Shown: positions 7,978 through 17,176, numbered from the stretch's first letter. The stretch is DNA of 64,000 nucleotides from Nocardia transvalensis (GCF_015477765.1 NZ_JADLQQ010000007.1:1-64000), one strand, 5' to 3'. Numbers and translations: made by a program. The notes: a model not told the origin generated them from the letters alone.

Positions 7978-9648
7978 TCAGGGCAACGTGCGCACCAGGG
8001 CCCGCCCGGCGGCCCGGCCGGAGAAGATGCAGCCGCCCAGGAAGGTGCCCTCCAGGGCGTTGTAGCCGTGCACCCCGCCGCCGCCGAAACCGGCCACCTC
8101 GCCCGCGGCGTACAGACCGCGGAACGGGGTGCCGTCGGCGCGGATCACCTGCGAATCCAGATTCGTCTGCAGGCCGCCCAGGGTCTTGCGGGTCAGGACA
8201 TTGAGCCGGACGGCGATGAGCGGCCCGCGCGCCGGATCGAGGATGCGGTGCGGGGCGGCGACGCGGACCAGTTTGTCGCCGAGCGTGCGGCGGGCGTTCG
8301 CGATGGCCATGAGCTGCGCGTCTTTGCTGTATTTGTTGGTCAGTTCGCGGTCGCGGGCGACGATTTGGCGTTCGAGGTCCTCGGCGTCGAGCTGCGGGCC
8401 GCGGGCGATCTTGTTCATGCCCTGCACCAAGTCGCGCAAGGTGTCCGCGACCACGAAGTCCACGCCGTGCTTCTTGAACGCCTCCACCGGGCCCGGTGCG
8501 CCCTTGGCGAACCGGCTCTTCGCGGCCAGCTTCAGATCCTTACCGGTGATGTCCGGATTCTGCTCCGAACCCGAGAGCGCGAATTCCTTCTCGATGATCG
8601 GCTGGGTCAGCACGAACCACGAGTAGTCGTAGCCGGTGGCCAGGATCGCCTTCATGGTGGCGTTGGTGTCGAAACCCGGGAAACACGGTGCGGGAAGCCG
8701 CTTTCCGTTCGCGTCGAACCACAGCGACGACGGACCCGGAATGATGCGGATGGCGTGATCGGGCCAGACCGGATCCCAGTTGTGGATGCCCTCGGTGTAG
8801 TGCCACATGCGATCGCGGTTCACGATGCGGCCACCGGCCTTCTCGGTGATTCCCAGCATCCGCCCGTCCACATAGGCCGGGACGCCCGAGATCATGGTCT
8901 GCGGGCACGGGCCCAGGCGGTCGGTGGGCCAGTTCCGGCGGATCAGCTCGTGATTGTGGCCGATGCCGCCCGACGACACGATCACCGCGGGGGCGCGGAA
9001 TTCGAACTCCCCCACCGTGGTTCGCGGCGAGGCCTTACCGCGCGGCAGATCGGTGGGTTCGAGCACGCCCCCGCGCACACCGACCACCGCATCGTCCTCG
9101 ACGATCAGCTCGTCCACCCGGTGCCGGAACGCGAACTCCACCAGCCGGCGTTGCTCGGCCGCGAGCACGGGTTCCAGGAACACCCGCACCACCTCCGGCC
9201 CGGTGCCCCAGGTGAGATGGAAACGAGGCACCGAGTTGCCGTGCCCGTCGGCGGTGCTGCCGCCGCGTTCGGCCCAGCCCACCACCGGTGTCACGCGCAG
9301 CCCGAGGTCGTGCAGGTATTGCCGCTTCTCCGTGGTGGCGAACTCGACGTAGGCGCGGGCCCACTGCCGCGCCCAGTGATCCTCGTCGTCGCGGTCGAAA
9401 CCGGCCGAGCCCTGCCAGTCCTGCCACGCCAGCTCGAAGGAGTCCTTGATGCCCAGGCGACGCTGTTCGGGGCTGTCGACGAAGAACAGCCCGCCCAGCG
9501 ACCAGAACGCCTGCCCGCCGAGATTGTTGCGGTTCTCCTGATCCAGGACCAGCACCCGCCGCCCGGCCTTGGTGAGCTCATAGGTGGCCACGAGCCCGGC
9601 CAGGCCGGCTCCGACGACGATGACATCCGGCTGCTGTGACGGCGCCAC
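7978..9648 (-). CDS. FAD-binding dehydrogenase (KstD / fumarate reductase flavoprotein family)
   Basis: A 556-residue flavoprotein. The start is the GTG at 9648, because AGGAGG lies 7 bp upstream and the dinucleotide motif DVIVVGAGLAGLVA follows directly; upstream in-frame starts would add about 79 low-quality residues. Further FAD contacts are VLDQENRNNLGGQAFWSLGG, APAVIVSSGGIGHNH and, near the C-terminus, LYAAGEVAGFGGGGVHGYNA. The family includes 3-ketosteroid delta-1-dehydrogenases and fumarate-reductase-like enzymes; mycobacteria have a close homologue annotated only as FAD-binding dehydrogenase (Rv0785, from memory). The substrate is unknown. It is divergent from the DNA glycosylase gene. 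Confidence 0.85.
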   Translation of the reverse strand: MAPSQQPDVIVVGAGLAGLVATYELTKAGRRVLVLDQENRNNLGGQAFWSLGGLFFVDSPEQRRLGIKDSFELAWQDWQGSAGFDRDDEDHWARQWARAYVEFATTEKRQYLHDLGLRVTPVVGWAERGGSTADGHGNSVPRFHLTWGTGPEVVRVFLEPVLAAEQRRLVEFAFRHRVDELIVEDDAVVGVRGGVLEPTDLPRGKASPRTTVGEFEFRAPAVIVSSGGIGHNHELIRRNWPTDRLGPCPQTMISGVPAYVDGRMLGITEKAGGRIVNRDRMWHYTEGIHNWDPVWPDHAIRIIPGPSSLWFDANGKRLPAPCFPGFDTNATMKAILATGYDYSWFVLTQPIIEKEFALSGSEQNPDITGKDLKLAAKSRFAKGAPGPVEAFKKHGVDFVVADTLRDLVQGMNKIARGPQLDAEDLERQIVARDRELTNKYSKDAQLMAIANARRTLGDKLVRVAAPHRILDPARGPLIAVRLNVLTRKTLGGLQTNLDSQVIRADGTPFRGLYAAGEVAGFGGGGVHGYNALEGTFLGGCIFSGRAAGRALVRTLP

Positions 9649-9762
9649 GGGAACTCCTCCTGGCTCGGCTGACTTTGGATACGTCAGTGTATCCGCTGTG
9701 GGCGATCGGGGCGGGCAACCCGCTGAAACGAACTTGTCGGTGCCCTCTGGCATGGTTCGGAT

Positions 9763-11040
9763 GTGCGTACCATGACCGCCGCCGCGGCCCGCCGGACCGC
9801 GCTCGCCGCCCAGGGGTTCGCCGCGGCCCGCCCGGCGTCCCCACCGAACCGCCGTTCCATTCTGCGGGTGCTGGAACGCACGCAATTACTGCAGCTGGAT
9901 TCGGTGTCGGCGGTGGTGCGGGCGCACTATGCGCCGGTGTTCAGCCGCATCGGCGCCTACGAGCGCACCGTGCTCGACGAGGCGGCGTGGGATCACAACG
10001 GGCGTCGGCCGCGTCGACTGGTCGAGTATTGGGCGCACGAGGCGGCGCTGATCCCGGTCGAGGATTGGCCGCTGCTGCGCTGGCGGATGGCGCAGTATCG
10101 CGACGGTCGCTGGGGCGGGGCCAGAGACGTCCTGAAGCGCAATCCCACGCTGCCCAAGGATGTGCTGGACGTGATCCGCGAATTCGGCGCGTGCACCGCC
10201 GGTGAGGTCGAGCGACATCTGGAACTGGACCGGCCGCGCACCAAGGACCACTGGGGCTGGAACTACAGCGACACCAAGGTCGTCTGCGAGGTGCTGTTCG
10301 CGACCGGGGAACTATCGGTGGACAAACGGGTCGGGTTCCAACGGCACTACGACCTGACCGAGCGGGTGCTGCCGCCCGAGGTGTTCGCCCGCGAGGTCGA
10401 CGAGGCGGATGCGGTGCGGGACTTGGTGCGGCGCTCGGCCGAGGCGCTCGGCATCGCCACCGAGCCCGATCTGCGCGATTACTACCGCCTGCACCGCCGC
10501 CGAACCGAGCCCGCCATCGCCGATCTGGTGGATGCGGGTGAGCTGGAACCGGTGCAGGTCGAGGGCTGGGACAAACCGGCCTACCTGCGTGCCGGTGCCC
10601 GCACCCCGCGTCGCGTCGAGGGCGCCGCCCTGTTGTGCCCGTTCGATCCGCTGATCTTCTTCCGCCCCCGCACCGAGCGAATCTTCGACTTCCACTACCG
10701 CATCGAGATCTACACTCCCGAACACAAACGGGTGCACGGCTATTACGTCTTCCCGTTCCTGCTCGACGGCGACCTCGTCGCCCGAGTGGACCTGCGCGCC
10801 GACCGCGCCACCGGCCGCCTGCTGGTCCCCGGCGCCTTCGCCGAACCCGGCTGGAACTGTTCCTATGTCGCCACGGCCCTGGCTCGTTCGCTGCGCGAGA
10901 TGGCCGACTGGCTGGAACTCGACACCATCGAGATCGGCGCCCGCGGCGATCTGGCCGCCCCGCTCGCGAAGATCGGGCGGGGCGGTGGCGCCTTCACTCG
11001 TCGCGACGAGGGGCTGCTGCGGGAAGCGGAGTGTGGCTGA
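9763..11040 (+). CDS. YcaQ/AlkX-family DNA glycosylase (winged-helix protein)
   Basis: A 425-residue winged-helix protein of the HTH_42 family, which includes the YcaQ/AlkX and AlkZ glycosylases that unhook interstrand crosslinks and remove bulky alkylated bases. The catalytic Q-phi-D motif is visible at Gln43-Leu44-Asp45 (LLQLDSVSAV). The C-terminal part has the family blocks CPFDPLIFFRPRTERIF and GYYVFPFLLDGDLVARVDLR. The presence of QLD rather than QxQ points to the AlkX/YcaQ branch, which acts broadly on crosslinks. The start is the GTG at 9763 or the ATG at 9772. It is a stand-alone gene, convergent with the diguanylate cyclase. Confidence 0.82.
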   Translation: MRTMTAAAARRTALAAQGFAAARPASPPNRRSILRVLERTQLLQLDSVSAVVRAHYAPVFSRIGAYERTVLDEAAWDHNGRRPRRLVEYWAHEAALIPVEDWPLLRWRMAQYRDGRWGGARDVLKRNPTLPKDVLDVIREFGACTAGEVERHLELDRPRTKDHWGWNYSDTKVVCEVLFATGELSVDKRVGFQRHYDLTERVLPPEVFAREVDEADAVRDLVRRSAEALGIATEPDLRDYYRLHRRRTEPAIADLVDAGELEPVQVEGWDKPAYLRAGARTPRRVEGAALLCPFDPLIFFRPRTERIFDFHYRIEIYTPEHKRVHGYYVFPFLLDGDLVARVDLRADRATGRLLVPGAFAEPGWNCSYVATALARSLREMADWLELDTIEIGARGDLAAPLAKIGRGGGAFTRRDEGLLREAECG

Positions 11041-11066
11041 TCCAGCGGTAGGGGGAGTGCCGCCCA

Positions 11067-11091
11067 CCGCTGACCCGGCGTGAGTCAGCGG
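11067..11091. terminator. Hairpin between converging glycosylase and GGDEF genes
   Basis: CCGCTGAC (11067-11074) pairs with GTCAGCGG (11084-11091) across a 9-nt loop. It spans the stop codon of the leftward GGDEF gene and lies 27 bp after the rightward stop, a typical place for a shared terminator. Confidence 0.45.
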
Positions 11092-11765
11092 GCATACAGG
11101 GCGTACGGGGGAGCTACCTGATCGAAGGTCCAACCGTGTCCGTCACCGCCGCAGCAGCTCTGGGCGCGGCCGTTGCGCTTGGCGGCCAGCAGTGCCGCAT
11201 CGGCGGCGAGCAGCAGATCCTCCAGGCCCATGCCGACGCAGCGGGTGGCCAGGCCCACCGACACGGACAAGCCGGTCAGGGTCGTCTCGCCGTCGCGGGT
11301 GCTGACGATCCGTAGACGAGCCGAGTTCAGCTCCACGTTGAGGCGGCGGGCCGCCGCGAAGGCATCGGCGGCTTCGGAGCCCGGCATCAGTACCAGGAAC
11401 TCGTCACCGCCGAAGCGCGCCACCAGATCCTGGTGCCGGGACACCGAGCGCAGAATGCCGGCGACCTGGCGCAGGGCATTGTCCCCGGCGAGGTGACCGT
11501 GTTCGTCGTTGATCACCTTGAACCGGTCGAGATCGGCGATGAGCAGGCTGATCGGCTCTCGGCGGGCCGCGGCCTCGGTCAGCGCCACGTCCGCGTGGTG
11601 ATGCCAGGTGCGACGGTCGAGCAGCCCGGTCAGCCAGTCCAATCCCTGATGGCCCAGCGGTGACCCGCAGCTGGGACAGAGCTGGAACCCGGAGTAGGCA
11701 CACAGCTCGCCGCGAGCGGCCGCTGCGTGCCGGGCACGGAGGCCGCGTAGCAGCTGTTTGAACAC
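11085..11765 (-). CDS. Diguanylate cyclase (GGDEF) with N-terminal cysteine motif
   Basis: A 226-residue protein with one catalytic GGDEF domain. The signature FGGDEF is intact (GGDEF at 119-123), with substrate-site residues in LLIADLDRFKVINDEHGH and the family's WLTGLLDRR at the start of the domain. An RxxD inhibitory site, Arg110-His-Gln-Asp113, sits exactly five residues before GGDEF, so product inhibition by c-di-GMP is expected. The short N-terminus has no membrane segment but carries Cys22, Cys30 and Cys33 (CPSCG), possibly a small metal or redox site. The GTG start has GGGGGAAC upstream. No EAL or PilZ partner is nearby. Confidence 0.88.
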   Translation of the reverse strand: MFKQLLRGLRARHAAAARGELCAYSGFQLCPSCGSPLGHQGLDWLTGLLDRRTWHHHADVALTEAAARREPISLLIADLDRFKVINDEHGHLAGDNALRQVAGILRSVSRHQDLVARFGGDEFLVLMPGSEAADAFAAARRLNVELNSARLRIVSTRDGETTLTGLSVSVGLATRCVGMGLEDLLLAADAALLAAKRNGRAQSCCGGDGHGWTFDQVAPPYALYAR

Positions 11766-12062
11766 GACTGTTCCCCCTTCCCGATAGTTTTTTGCGTGCC
11801 CCGCCGGATGTCAGGACGTTAGATATCGCGACGCCGACCGTCCACGTGCGGACTGCACAGGCCGTCGGCGCCGATCGAGCGACTGGCACAAACGGACGGA
11901 AGCGGACGAACCGCGCGCAAGTTCTCGCCGGGCACCCTGCACAGTCCGGGCGGGCCGACTGTGCCTTTCGCACATAGGGTGTCCACACGGCGGTGGGTAG
12001 CATGCGAATCTCGTTTCGCTCCAACAGAAGTCGGCAAGACCAAGAATTCAGGGGGAACAACG
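11766..12062. promoter_or_regulatory. 297-bp divergent intergenic region (GGDEF gene / hydantoin-type operon)
   Basis: No convincing gene. It must hold the promoters of the leftward GGDEF gene and of the rightward NCS1-hyuA-DUF917-pucR operon. The last 15 bp carry the AGGGGGAAC ribosome site for the transporter. I could not pick out a clear palindromic operator for the PucR-type regulator; GTGTCCACAC near 11979-11988 is only a short imperfect candidate. Confidence 0.4.
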
Positions 12063-13391
12063 ATGGCCGCAGTCGGGCACGACGACTATGCCCTGTCCCG
12101 CGTCCCGGACCGCGCACGCTATCCGTGGCTGTCGGTGGCCGCGCAGCGCTTCGGCCAGATCTCGGCGCTGAGCCAGTTCCTGCTCGGCGCCACACTGGGT
12201 TTCGCCTTACCGTTCTGGCAGGCATTTCTCGCGCTCACGCTGGGCGCCGTGGTGCTCGAGCTGGTGGCCATCGGGGTCGGGATCATCGGACAGCGGGAGG
12301 GGCTGTCGACCTCGGTGCTGGCCCGCTGGACCGGATTCGGGCAGGGCGGCGGCGCGGTGGTGGGACTGGTCATCGGGCTCAGCGCGACGGGCTGGTTCGG
12401 TGTGCAGTCGCAGATCTCGGGGGAAGGTCTGGCGAAAATCCTTGGGGTGCTGCCGGTGTGGGGCTGGTCGCTGCTGTTCGGTCTGGTGGTTACCGCGATC
12501 GTGACCTACGGGTTCCGGTGGATGGCCTGGACCGCCTACATCACGGTGCCCGCCTTCCTCATTCTGGCGGGCGTGTCGGTGGTGGTCGAGCTGAGCCGCC
12601 ACGACGTGGGCGGATTGCTGACCGATACCGCGCCCGGGCCGCACCTGAGTATGGTGCAGGCGGTCACCCTGGTGGCCGGGCAGTTCATGGTCGGTGCGGT
12701 GATCACTCCGGATATGACCCGCTTCAATAGGTCGCCGGCCGATGTGGTCAAGCAGACGATCGTCGGAATCACCCTGGGCGAGTGGGTGATCGGTGCGGCC
12801 GGAGTCCTGCTCGCCCACGCCGTGCGCAGCAGCGACATCATCACGATCGTCATGTCCTCCACCGGCTGGGTGGGCGTGCTGGTGATCGTGACCGCCACGC
12901 TGAAGATCAACGACTGGAATCTGTACGTATCGTCGCTGGGCATAACCAATTTCGTGAAGACGGCATTCGGCCGCCGGGTGCATCGCGCCTGGGTGACCAT
13001 CGTGGTCGGCGTGGCCGGTAGCGTGCTGGGCGCGGCCGGAATCCTGTCGCACTTCACCGACTTCCTCACCTGGCTCGCGGTGGCCTTCCCGCCGATTCCG
13101 GCGATCATGGTCGCCGAGTACTTCGTGGCGCGCCGCTGGCGTGCCCAACTCGCCTCGCCCGGAACGGCTCTGCCGACCGACTCGCCCGTCTGGGTGCCCG
13201 CCACCCTGGTGATCTGGCTGCTGGCCTCGCTCGTCGGCAAGTATGTGACGTTCGGCCTGCCCAGTATCAACGCGCTGGTCGTCGCGTTCGTGCTCTATCT
13301 CCTCGCGGACCGGATCGGTGTGTTGCGCGCCTTCGGCACCTACCGCACCGAACCCGCGGTGACCAATGCATCTGAGCAGCAAAGGATTTGA
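12063..13391 (+). CDS. NCS1-family permease (cytosine/hydantoin/purine type)
   Basis: A 442-residue membrane protein of the nucleobase:cation symporter-1 family (CodB, PucI, Mhp1 relatives), with about 12 hydrophobic segments. Landmarks are RFGQISALSQFLLGATLGF in helix 1, ATGWFGVQSQISGEG around helix 3, and GAVITPDMTRFNRSPADV, where NCS1 proteins bind Na+ and substrate. The ATG at 12063 has AGGGGGAAC upstream; an in-frame start at 11961 would add 34 unlikely residues. It is the first gene of the HyuA/DUF917/PucR operon, which points to import of a cyclic amide such as a hydantoin or nucleobase derivative. The substrate is inferred. Confidence 0.85.
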   Translation: MAAVGHDDYALSRVPDRARYPWLSVAAQRFGQISALSQFLLGATLGFALPFWQAFLALTLGAVVLELVAIGVGIIGQREGLSTSVLARWTGFGQGGGAVVGLVIGLSATGWFGVQSQISGEGLAKILGVLPVWGWSLLFGLVVTAIVTYGFRWMAWTAYITVPAFLILAGVSVVVELSRHDVGGLLTDTAPGPHLSMVQAVTLVAGQFMVGAVITPDMTRFNRSPADVVKQTIVGITLGEWVIGAAGVLLAHAVRSSDIITIVMSSTGWVGVLVIVTATLKINDWNLYVSSLGITNFVKTAFGRRVHRAWVTIVVGVAGSVLGAAGILSHFTDFLTWLAVAFPPIPAIMVAEYFVARRWRAQLASPGTALPTDSPVWVPATLVIWLLASLVGKYVTFGLPSINALVVAFVLYLLADRIGVLRAFGTYRTEPAVTNASEQQRI

Positions 13392-13441
13392 CATGTCCAT
13401 AACGCTGAACGCGAGGTACCCGCTACCGTAGGGTGGCACGC

Positions 13442-15007
13442 ATGCGTATTGGCATCGACGTTGGTGGCACCAACACCGACGCGGTCCTGATGGACGGCGA
13501 GCGTGTGGTGTCCGCCGTCAAGACGCCGACCACCGAGGACGTCACGTCCGGGATCGTCACCGCGCTCGGGGAACTCGAGAAGAACTCCGGTGTGGCCCCG
13601 GCGACCGTGCGGGCGGTGATGATCGGGACGACACATTTCATCAATGCGCTCGTCGAGGCGAACCGGCTCGCGCCGACGGCGGCCCTGCGCCTGGGATTGC
13701 CGGCCACCGCGGCGCTGCCGCCGATGGTGGACTGGCCGCCGTCGCTGGTGCAGGCCGTGGCCGGGCGGCCGTATCTGTGCCACGGCGGATTCGAGTACGA
13801 CGGCCAGACGATTTCGGACCTGGACGAGAACGAAATCCGTTCGGCCGCCCACGACATGCTCGATCGAGGCGTGCGCAGCGTGGCGATCTCCTCGGTGTTC
13901 TCCCCGGTCAGCGCGGAGCACGAATGCCGCGCGGCCCAGATCATCGCCGCCGAGGCGCCCGAGATGGTGATCAGCCTGTCGCACGAGATCGGCAGGCTGG
14001 GCCTGCTGCAGCGGGAGAACGCGACGATCATCAACGCCGCGCTCGGTGAGATGGCCGCGCAGATCGTGGACGGGCTGGCGGCGGCGGTGCGCGGCGCGGG
14101 TATCGATGCGCCGCTGTTCCTGAGTCAGAACGACGGCACTCTGATGGAGGTCCACTACGCCCGGCAGTATCCCGTCGCGACCTTCGCCTCCGGCCCCACC
14201 AACTCCATGCGCGGTGCCGCATTCCTGTCCGGGCTGGCCGATTGCGTCGTCGTCGATGTCGGCGGGACGACAACCGATGTCGGTGTGCTGCGGCGCGGAT
14301 TTCCGCGGGAGGCGGCGACCGAGGTGATCGTCGCCGGGGTGCGCACCAACTTCCGGATGCCGGACGTGATCTCCATCGGCCTCGGCGGAGGCTCGCTGGT
14401 GCGCGAATCCGGTCGGCAGGGAATCGATGTCGGGCCCGACAGCGTCGGCTTCCGGCTCACCGACCAGGCCCTGGTATTCGGCGGTGACGTCCTCACGGCC
14501 ACCGATATCGGTGTGGCCGCGGGCCTGCTCGACATCGGCGAGGCCGGCCGGATCCGGCATCTGTCCGGCGATTTCGTCAAACACGCGCTGGGCGCCATCG
14601 AGACGAAGATCGGCCAGGTAATCGATCGGATGCGGACCTCGCGCGAACTGCCGTCGGTCGTGGTGGTCGGCGGCGGTGAATTCCTGGTGCCGGACACGCT
14701 CGACGGTGTCGCCGGTGTGCACCGGACCGAGCACTTCGCGGTCGCCAATGCGATCGGGGCGGCCATCGCGCAGATCGGCGGGGAGGTGGACCGCATCTAC
14801 CCGGTGGAGCCGGGGCGCCGCGATGCGGTCCTCGATGCGGCCAAACAGGAGGCCATCGACCGCGCGGTCGCGGGCGGTGCCGACCCGAATCGCGTGGACA
14901 TCGTCGATGTGGACGAGGTGCCGATCGCCTATCTGCCCGGTAACGCCACCCGCATCAGGGTCAAGGCGGTCGGTGATCTCCTCCTGGCGGGGCGTCATGG
15001 TGCGTGA
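13442..15007 (+). CDS. hyuA: HyuA-like hydantoinase/oxoprolinase family ATPase subunit
   Basis: A 521-residue protein with the hydantoinase A N-terminal and core domains. The ASKHA-fold phosphate loops are visible: MRIGIDVGGTNTDAVLMDG at the N-terminus, VVDVGGTTTDVGVL in the middle (about residues 270-285) and VVVGGGEFLVP near the end. GTTHFINALVEANRL matches the family. Relatives hydrolyse N-methylhydantoin or 5-oxoproline with ATP, but normally need a HyuB partner, and none is present; here the neighbours are two DUF917 proteins. The protein is shorter than full HyuA chains (about 700 residues). ATG 13442 is preferred over GTG 13433 because of the AGGGTGG upstream. It overlaps the next gene by 11 bp. 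Confidence 0.82.
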   Translation: MRIGIDVGGTNTDAVLMDGERVVSAVKTPTTEDVTSGIVTALGELEKNSGVAPATVRAVMIGTTHFINALVEANRLAPTAALRLGLPATAALPPMVDWPPSLVQAVAGRPYLCHGGFEYDGQTISDLDENEIRSAAHDMLDRGVRSVAISSVFSPVSAEHECRAAQIIAAEAPEMVISLSHEIGRLGLLQRENATIINAALGEMAAQIVDGLAAAVRGAGIDAPLFLSQNDGTLMEVHYARQYPVATFASGPTNSMRGAAFLSGLADCVVVDVGGTTTDVGVLRRGFPREAATEVIVAGVRTNFRMPDVISIGLGGGSLVRESGRQGIDVGPDSVGFRLTDQALVFGGDVLTATDIGVAAGLLDIGEAGRIRHLSGDFVKHALGAIETKIGQVIDRMRTSRELPSVVVVGGGEFLVPDTLDGVAGVHRTEHFAVANAIGAAIAQIGGEVDRIYPVEPGRRDAVLDAAKQEAIDRAVAGGADPNRVDIVDVDEVPIAYLPGNATRIRVKAVGDLLLAGRHGA

Positions 15008-16091
15008 GTTGACGGTAGCGGATCTACCCGATATCGCCCGGGGCGCAGCACTATTGGGCACCGGCGGTGGCGGTGATCCCCACCTGGGGCGGCTGCTGGT
15101 GGAGCAGGAGTTCCGGCGCGGGCGCACGGTCGAACTGCTGGACCCGGACGAGATCGGCGACGACGCGCTGGTGATCCCCACCGCCGGAATGGGTGCGCCG
15201 ACGGTCGGGATCGAGAAACTTCCGCGCGGCACCGAGGCCGCGCTGGCCTTGCGCACCCTGGAGCGGCATCTGGGCCGCCGCGCCGACGCCACCATGCCGA
15301 TCGAATGCGGCGGCTCCAATTCGATGGTGCCGCTGCTGGTCGGCGCCCAGCTCGGCCTGCCGGTCGTGGATGCCGACGGCATGGGCCGGGCCTTCCCGGA
15401 ACTGCAGATGCTGACCTTCGGGGTCTACGGGATTCCCGGCTCTCCCATGGCGTTCAGCGGTGCGCGCGACGAGCACGGCGTCATCGACACCGGCCCCGAC
15501 AATCTCAGGCTGGAGCGGATCGCGCGCAGTGTCACGGTGCAGCTGGGCGGGACGATGGATATTGCCCAGTACTCGATGAGCGGGGCTCAGGTGCGCCGCA
15601 CGGGCATTCGCAACACGCTCACGCTGTCCCTGCGGATCGGGCGGTGCCTGCGCGAGAGCCGCGAACGGCATCGTGATCCGCTGCAGGCGCTGACCGCGTT
15701 GTTCAAAGAGACCAGTTACGGTTATGCGGCACCGGTTTTCGCCGGGCGGATCGTCGACGTCGAACGCCGCACCACCGGTGGGTTCGCCCGCGGGAGAGCG
15801 TTGATCAAGTCGTTCGCCGACGAATCGATCCTGGAGCTGTCGTTTCAGAACGAACATCTGCTCGCGCGCATCGATGGCCGGGTGCGGGTCGTCGTCCCCG
15901 ATCTCATCACGGTGCTGAGTGCCGAGACCGCCGAGCCGATCACCACCGAGGCGCTGCGTTTCGGTCAGCGGGTGACGGTCTATGCGATCTCCGCGCCCCC
16001 GATCATGCGCACGCCCGCGGCCCTGGCCGTATTCGGGCCGCGCGCATTCGGATTCGACATCGACTTCCATCCGGTCGAGGAACTGACGTGA
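14997..16091 (+). CDS. DUF917 / S-Me-THD-family protein, paralogue A
   Basis: A 364-residue member of PF06032 (DUF917). From memory this family has been renamed after an S-methyl-thiohydantoin desulfurase, so a role on hydantoin- or thiohydantoin-like rings is plausible. Family motifs are GAALLGTGGGGDPHLG (residues 14-29), IECGGSNSM, GLPVVDADGMGRAFPELQM and, near the C-terminus, ITTEALRFGQRV. A cysteine stands in ECGGSN where the second paralogue has Ile. It starts inside the 3' end of hyuA (11-bp overlap) and ends with a GTGA overlap to paralogue B, so all are translationally coupled. The exact reaction is not known to me. Confidence 0.78.
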   Translation: MVRELTVADLPDIARGAALLGTGGGGDPHLGRLLVEQEFRRGRTVELLDPDEIGDDALVIPTAGMGAPTVGIEKLPRGTEAALALRTLERHLGRRADATMPIECGGSNSMVPLLVGAQLGLPVVDADGMGRAFPELQMLTFGVYGIPGSPMAFSGARDEHGVIDTGPDNLRLERIARSVTVQLGGTMDIAQYSMSGAQVRRTGIRNTLTLSLRIGRCLRESRERHRDPLQALTALFKETSYGYAAPVFAGRIVDVERRTTGGFARGRALIKSFADESILELSFQNEHLLARIDGRVRVVVPDLITVLSAETAEPITTEALRFGQRVTVYAISAPPIMRTPAALAVFGPRAFGFDIDFHPVEELT

Positions 16092-17176
16092 TAGTCGACA
16101 AGCTCGGCACCGAGGATGTGGATCTGCTGCAGCGCGGGGCGAGTCTGCTCGGCTCGGGCGGCGGAGGCGACTCCCAGCTGAGCGCGTTGTGGCTGAGCAC
16201 GGAGCTGACCGCGCGCAACGAGGTGCCCCTCGTCGGCCTCGATGCGCTCGACCAGGGTTGGGTGCTGGTGATGGGCGAGGTCGGGTCGAGTGCCACCGTG
16301 GCCGTGGAGAAGTTGCCCGCCGGTGACGAGTTGCGCCGCTGCGTCAGCACCGCCGAGCGCCGCCTCGGTGTCGCCGTCGACGCCATCGGTGTGGTGGAGA
16401 TCGGCGGCAGCAACGCGTTGATCCCCTTCATCGCCGCCGCCCAGACCGGTAAGCCCGTGGTGGACGCCGATCTGATGGGCCGGGCGTTCTCCCGGCTGGA
16501 CCAGACCGTCATCGCCGTCGACGAACTCGTCGGACCGTGGTCGATCGCCGAGGCGCACGGGGCGGCCGTGGTCATCGACGGCGTGGACGCACTGACCGCC
16601 GAGCGCGTGATGCGGGGCGCCCTGACCGGTCTGGGCGGATGGGCGGTGCTGGCCTATCCGCCGATCTTGGCGGGGATGTATCGGCGAGTTGCCTTGCCCG
16701 GCACGGTGACCGGAGCCATCCGGCTCGGTCGGCGGCATCGGGACGGTATGGCCGCCGGCGACGACGGTGATGCGCTGGCCGACCGGCTCGGCGGTGACTT
16801 CCTGGGCCAGGGCACGGTGCTGGAGGTGTTCCGCTACGGGGGCAGGGGTTTCGCCAGCGGCAGCGTCGCGATGCGGACCGTGGACGGTCGGCACCTGCTG
16901 CGGGTGGAAATGCAGAACGAGTACGCGATGGTGCTGCGCGACGGCGAGGTGGTGGCGACGACTCCGGACGTGATCTGTCTGCTCGACGCGCACACCCTGC
17001 GGCCGATCCAGACGGGCCAGGTGCGGCGCGGGCACGAGGTGGCGATCCTGGCCCTGCCGGTGCCGGATCGGCTCTGGCAACCCGACATGCTGCCGCGGGT
17101 CGCACCGCGTGCGCACGGAATCGACGCCGATCCGGTCCGCAGATTCTCGGATCATGCGAGGAGGCTCATGCGGTGA
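16088..17176 (+). CDS. DUF917 / S-Me-THD-family protein, paralogue B (divergent)
   Basis: A 362-residue second member of the same family, with the glycine-rich GASLLGSGGGGDSQLS near the N-terminus, VVEIGGSNALIPFIAAAQ and KPVVDADLMGRAFSRLDQ. It keeps the overall architecture but differs at positions that are conserved in paralogue A: Ile for Cys before GGSN, LMGRAFSRLDQ for GMGRAFPELQM, and a shorter, different middle region. The two proteins may be subunits of a heteromer or act on successive intermediates. The GTG start overlaps the previous stop as GTGA, and its own stop overlaps the pucR start in the same way. Confidence 0.78.
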   Translation: MIVDKLGTEDVDLLQRGASLLGSGGGGDSQLSALWLSTELTARNEVPLVGLDALDQGWVLVMGEVGSSATVAVEKLPAGDELRRCVSTAERRLGVAVDAIGVVEIGGSNALIPFIAAAQTGKPVVDADLMGRAFSRLDQTVIAVDELVGPWSIAEAHGAAVVIDGVDALTAERVMRGALTGLGGWAVLAYPPILAGMYRRVALPGTVTGAIRLGRRHRDGMAAGDDGDALADRLGGDFLGQGTVLEVFRYGGRGFASGSVAMRTVDGRHLLRVEMQNEYAMVLRDGEVVATTPDVICLLDAHTLRPIQTGQVRRGHEVAILALPVPDRLWQPDMLPRVAPRAHGIDADPVRRFSDHARRLMR

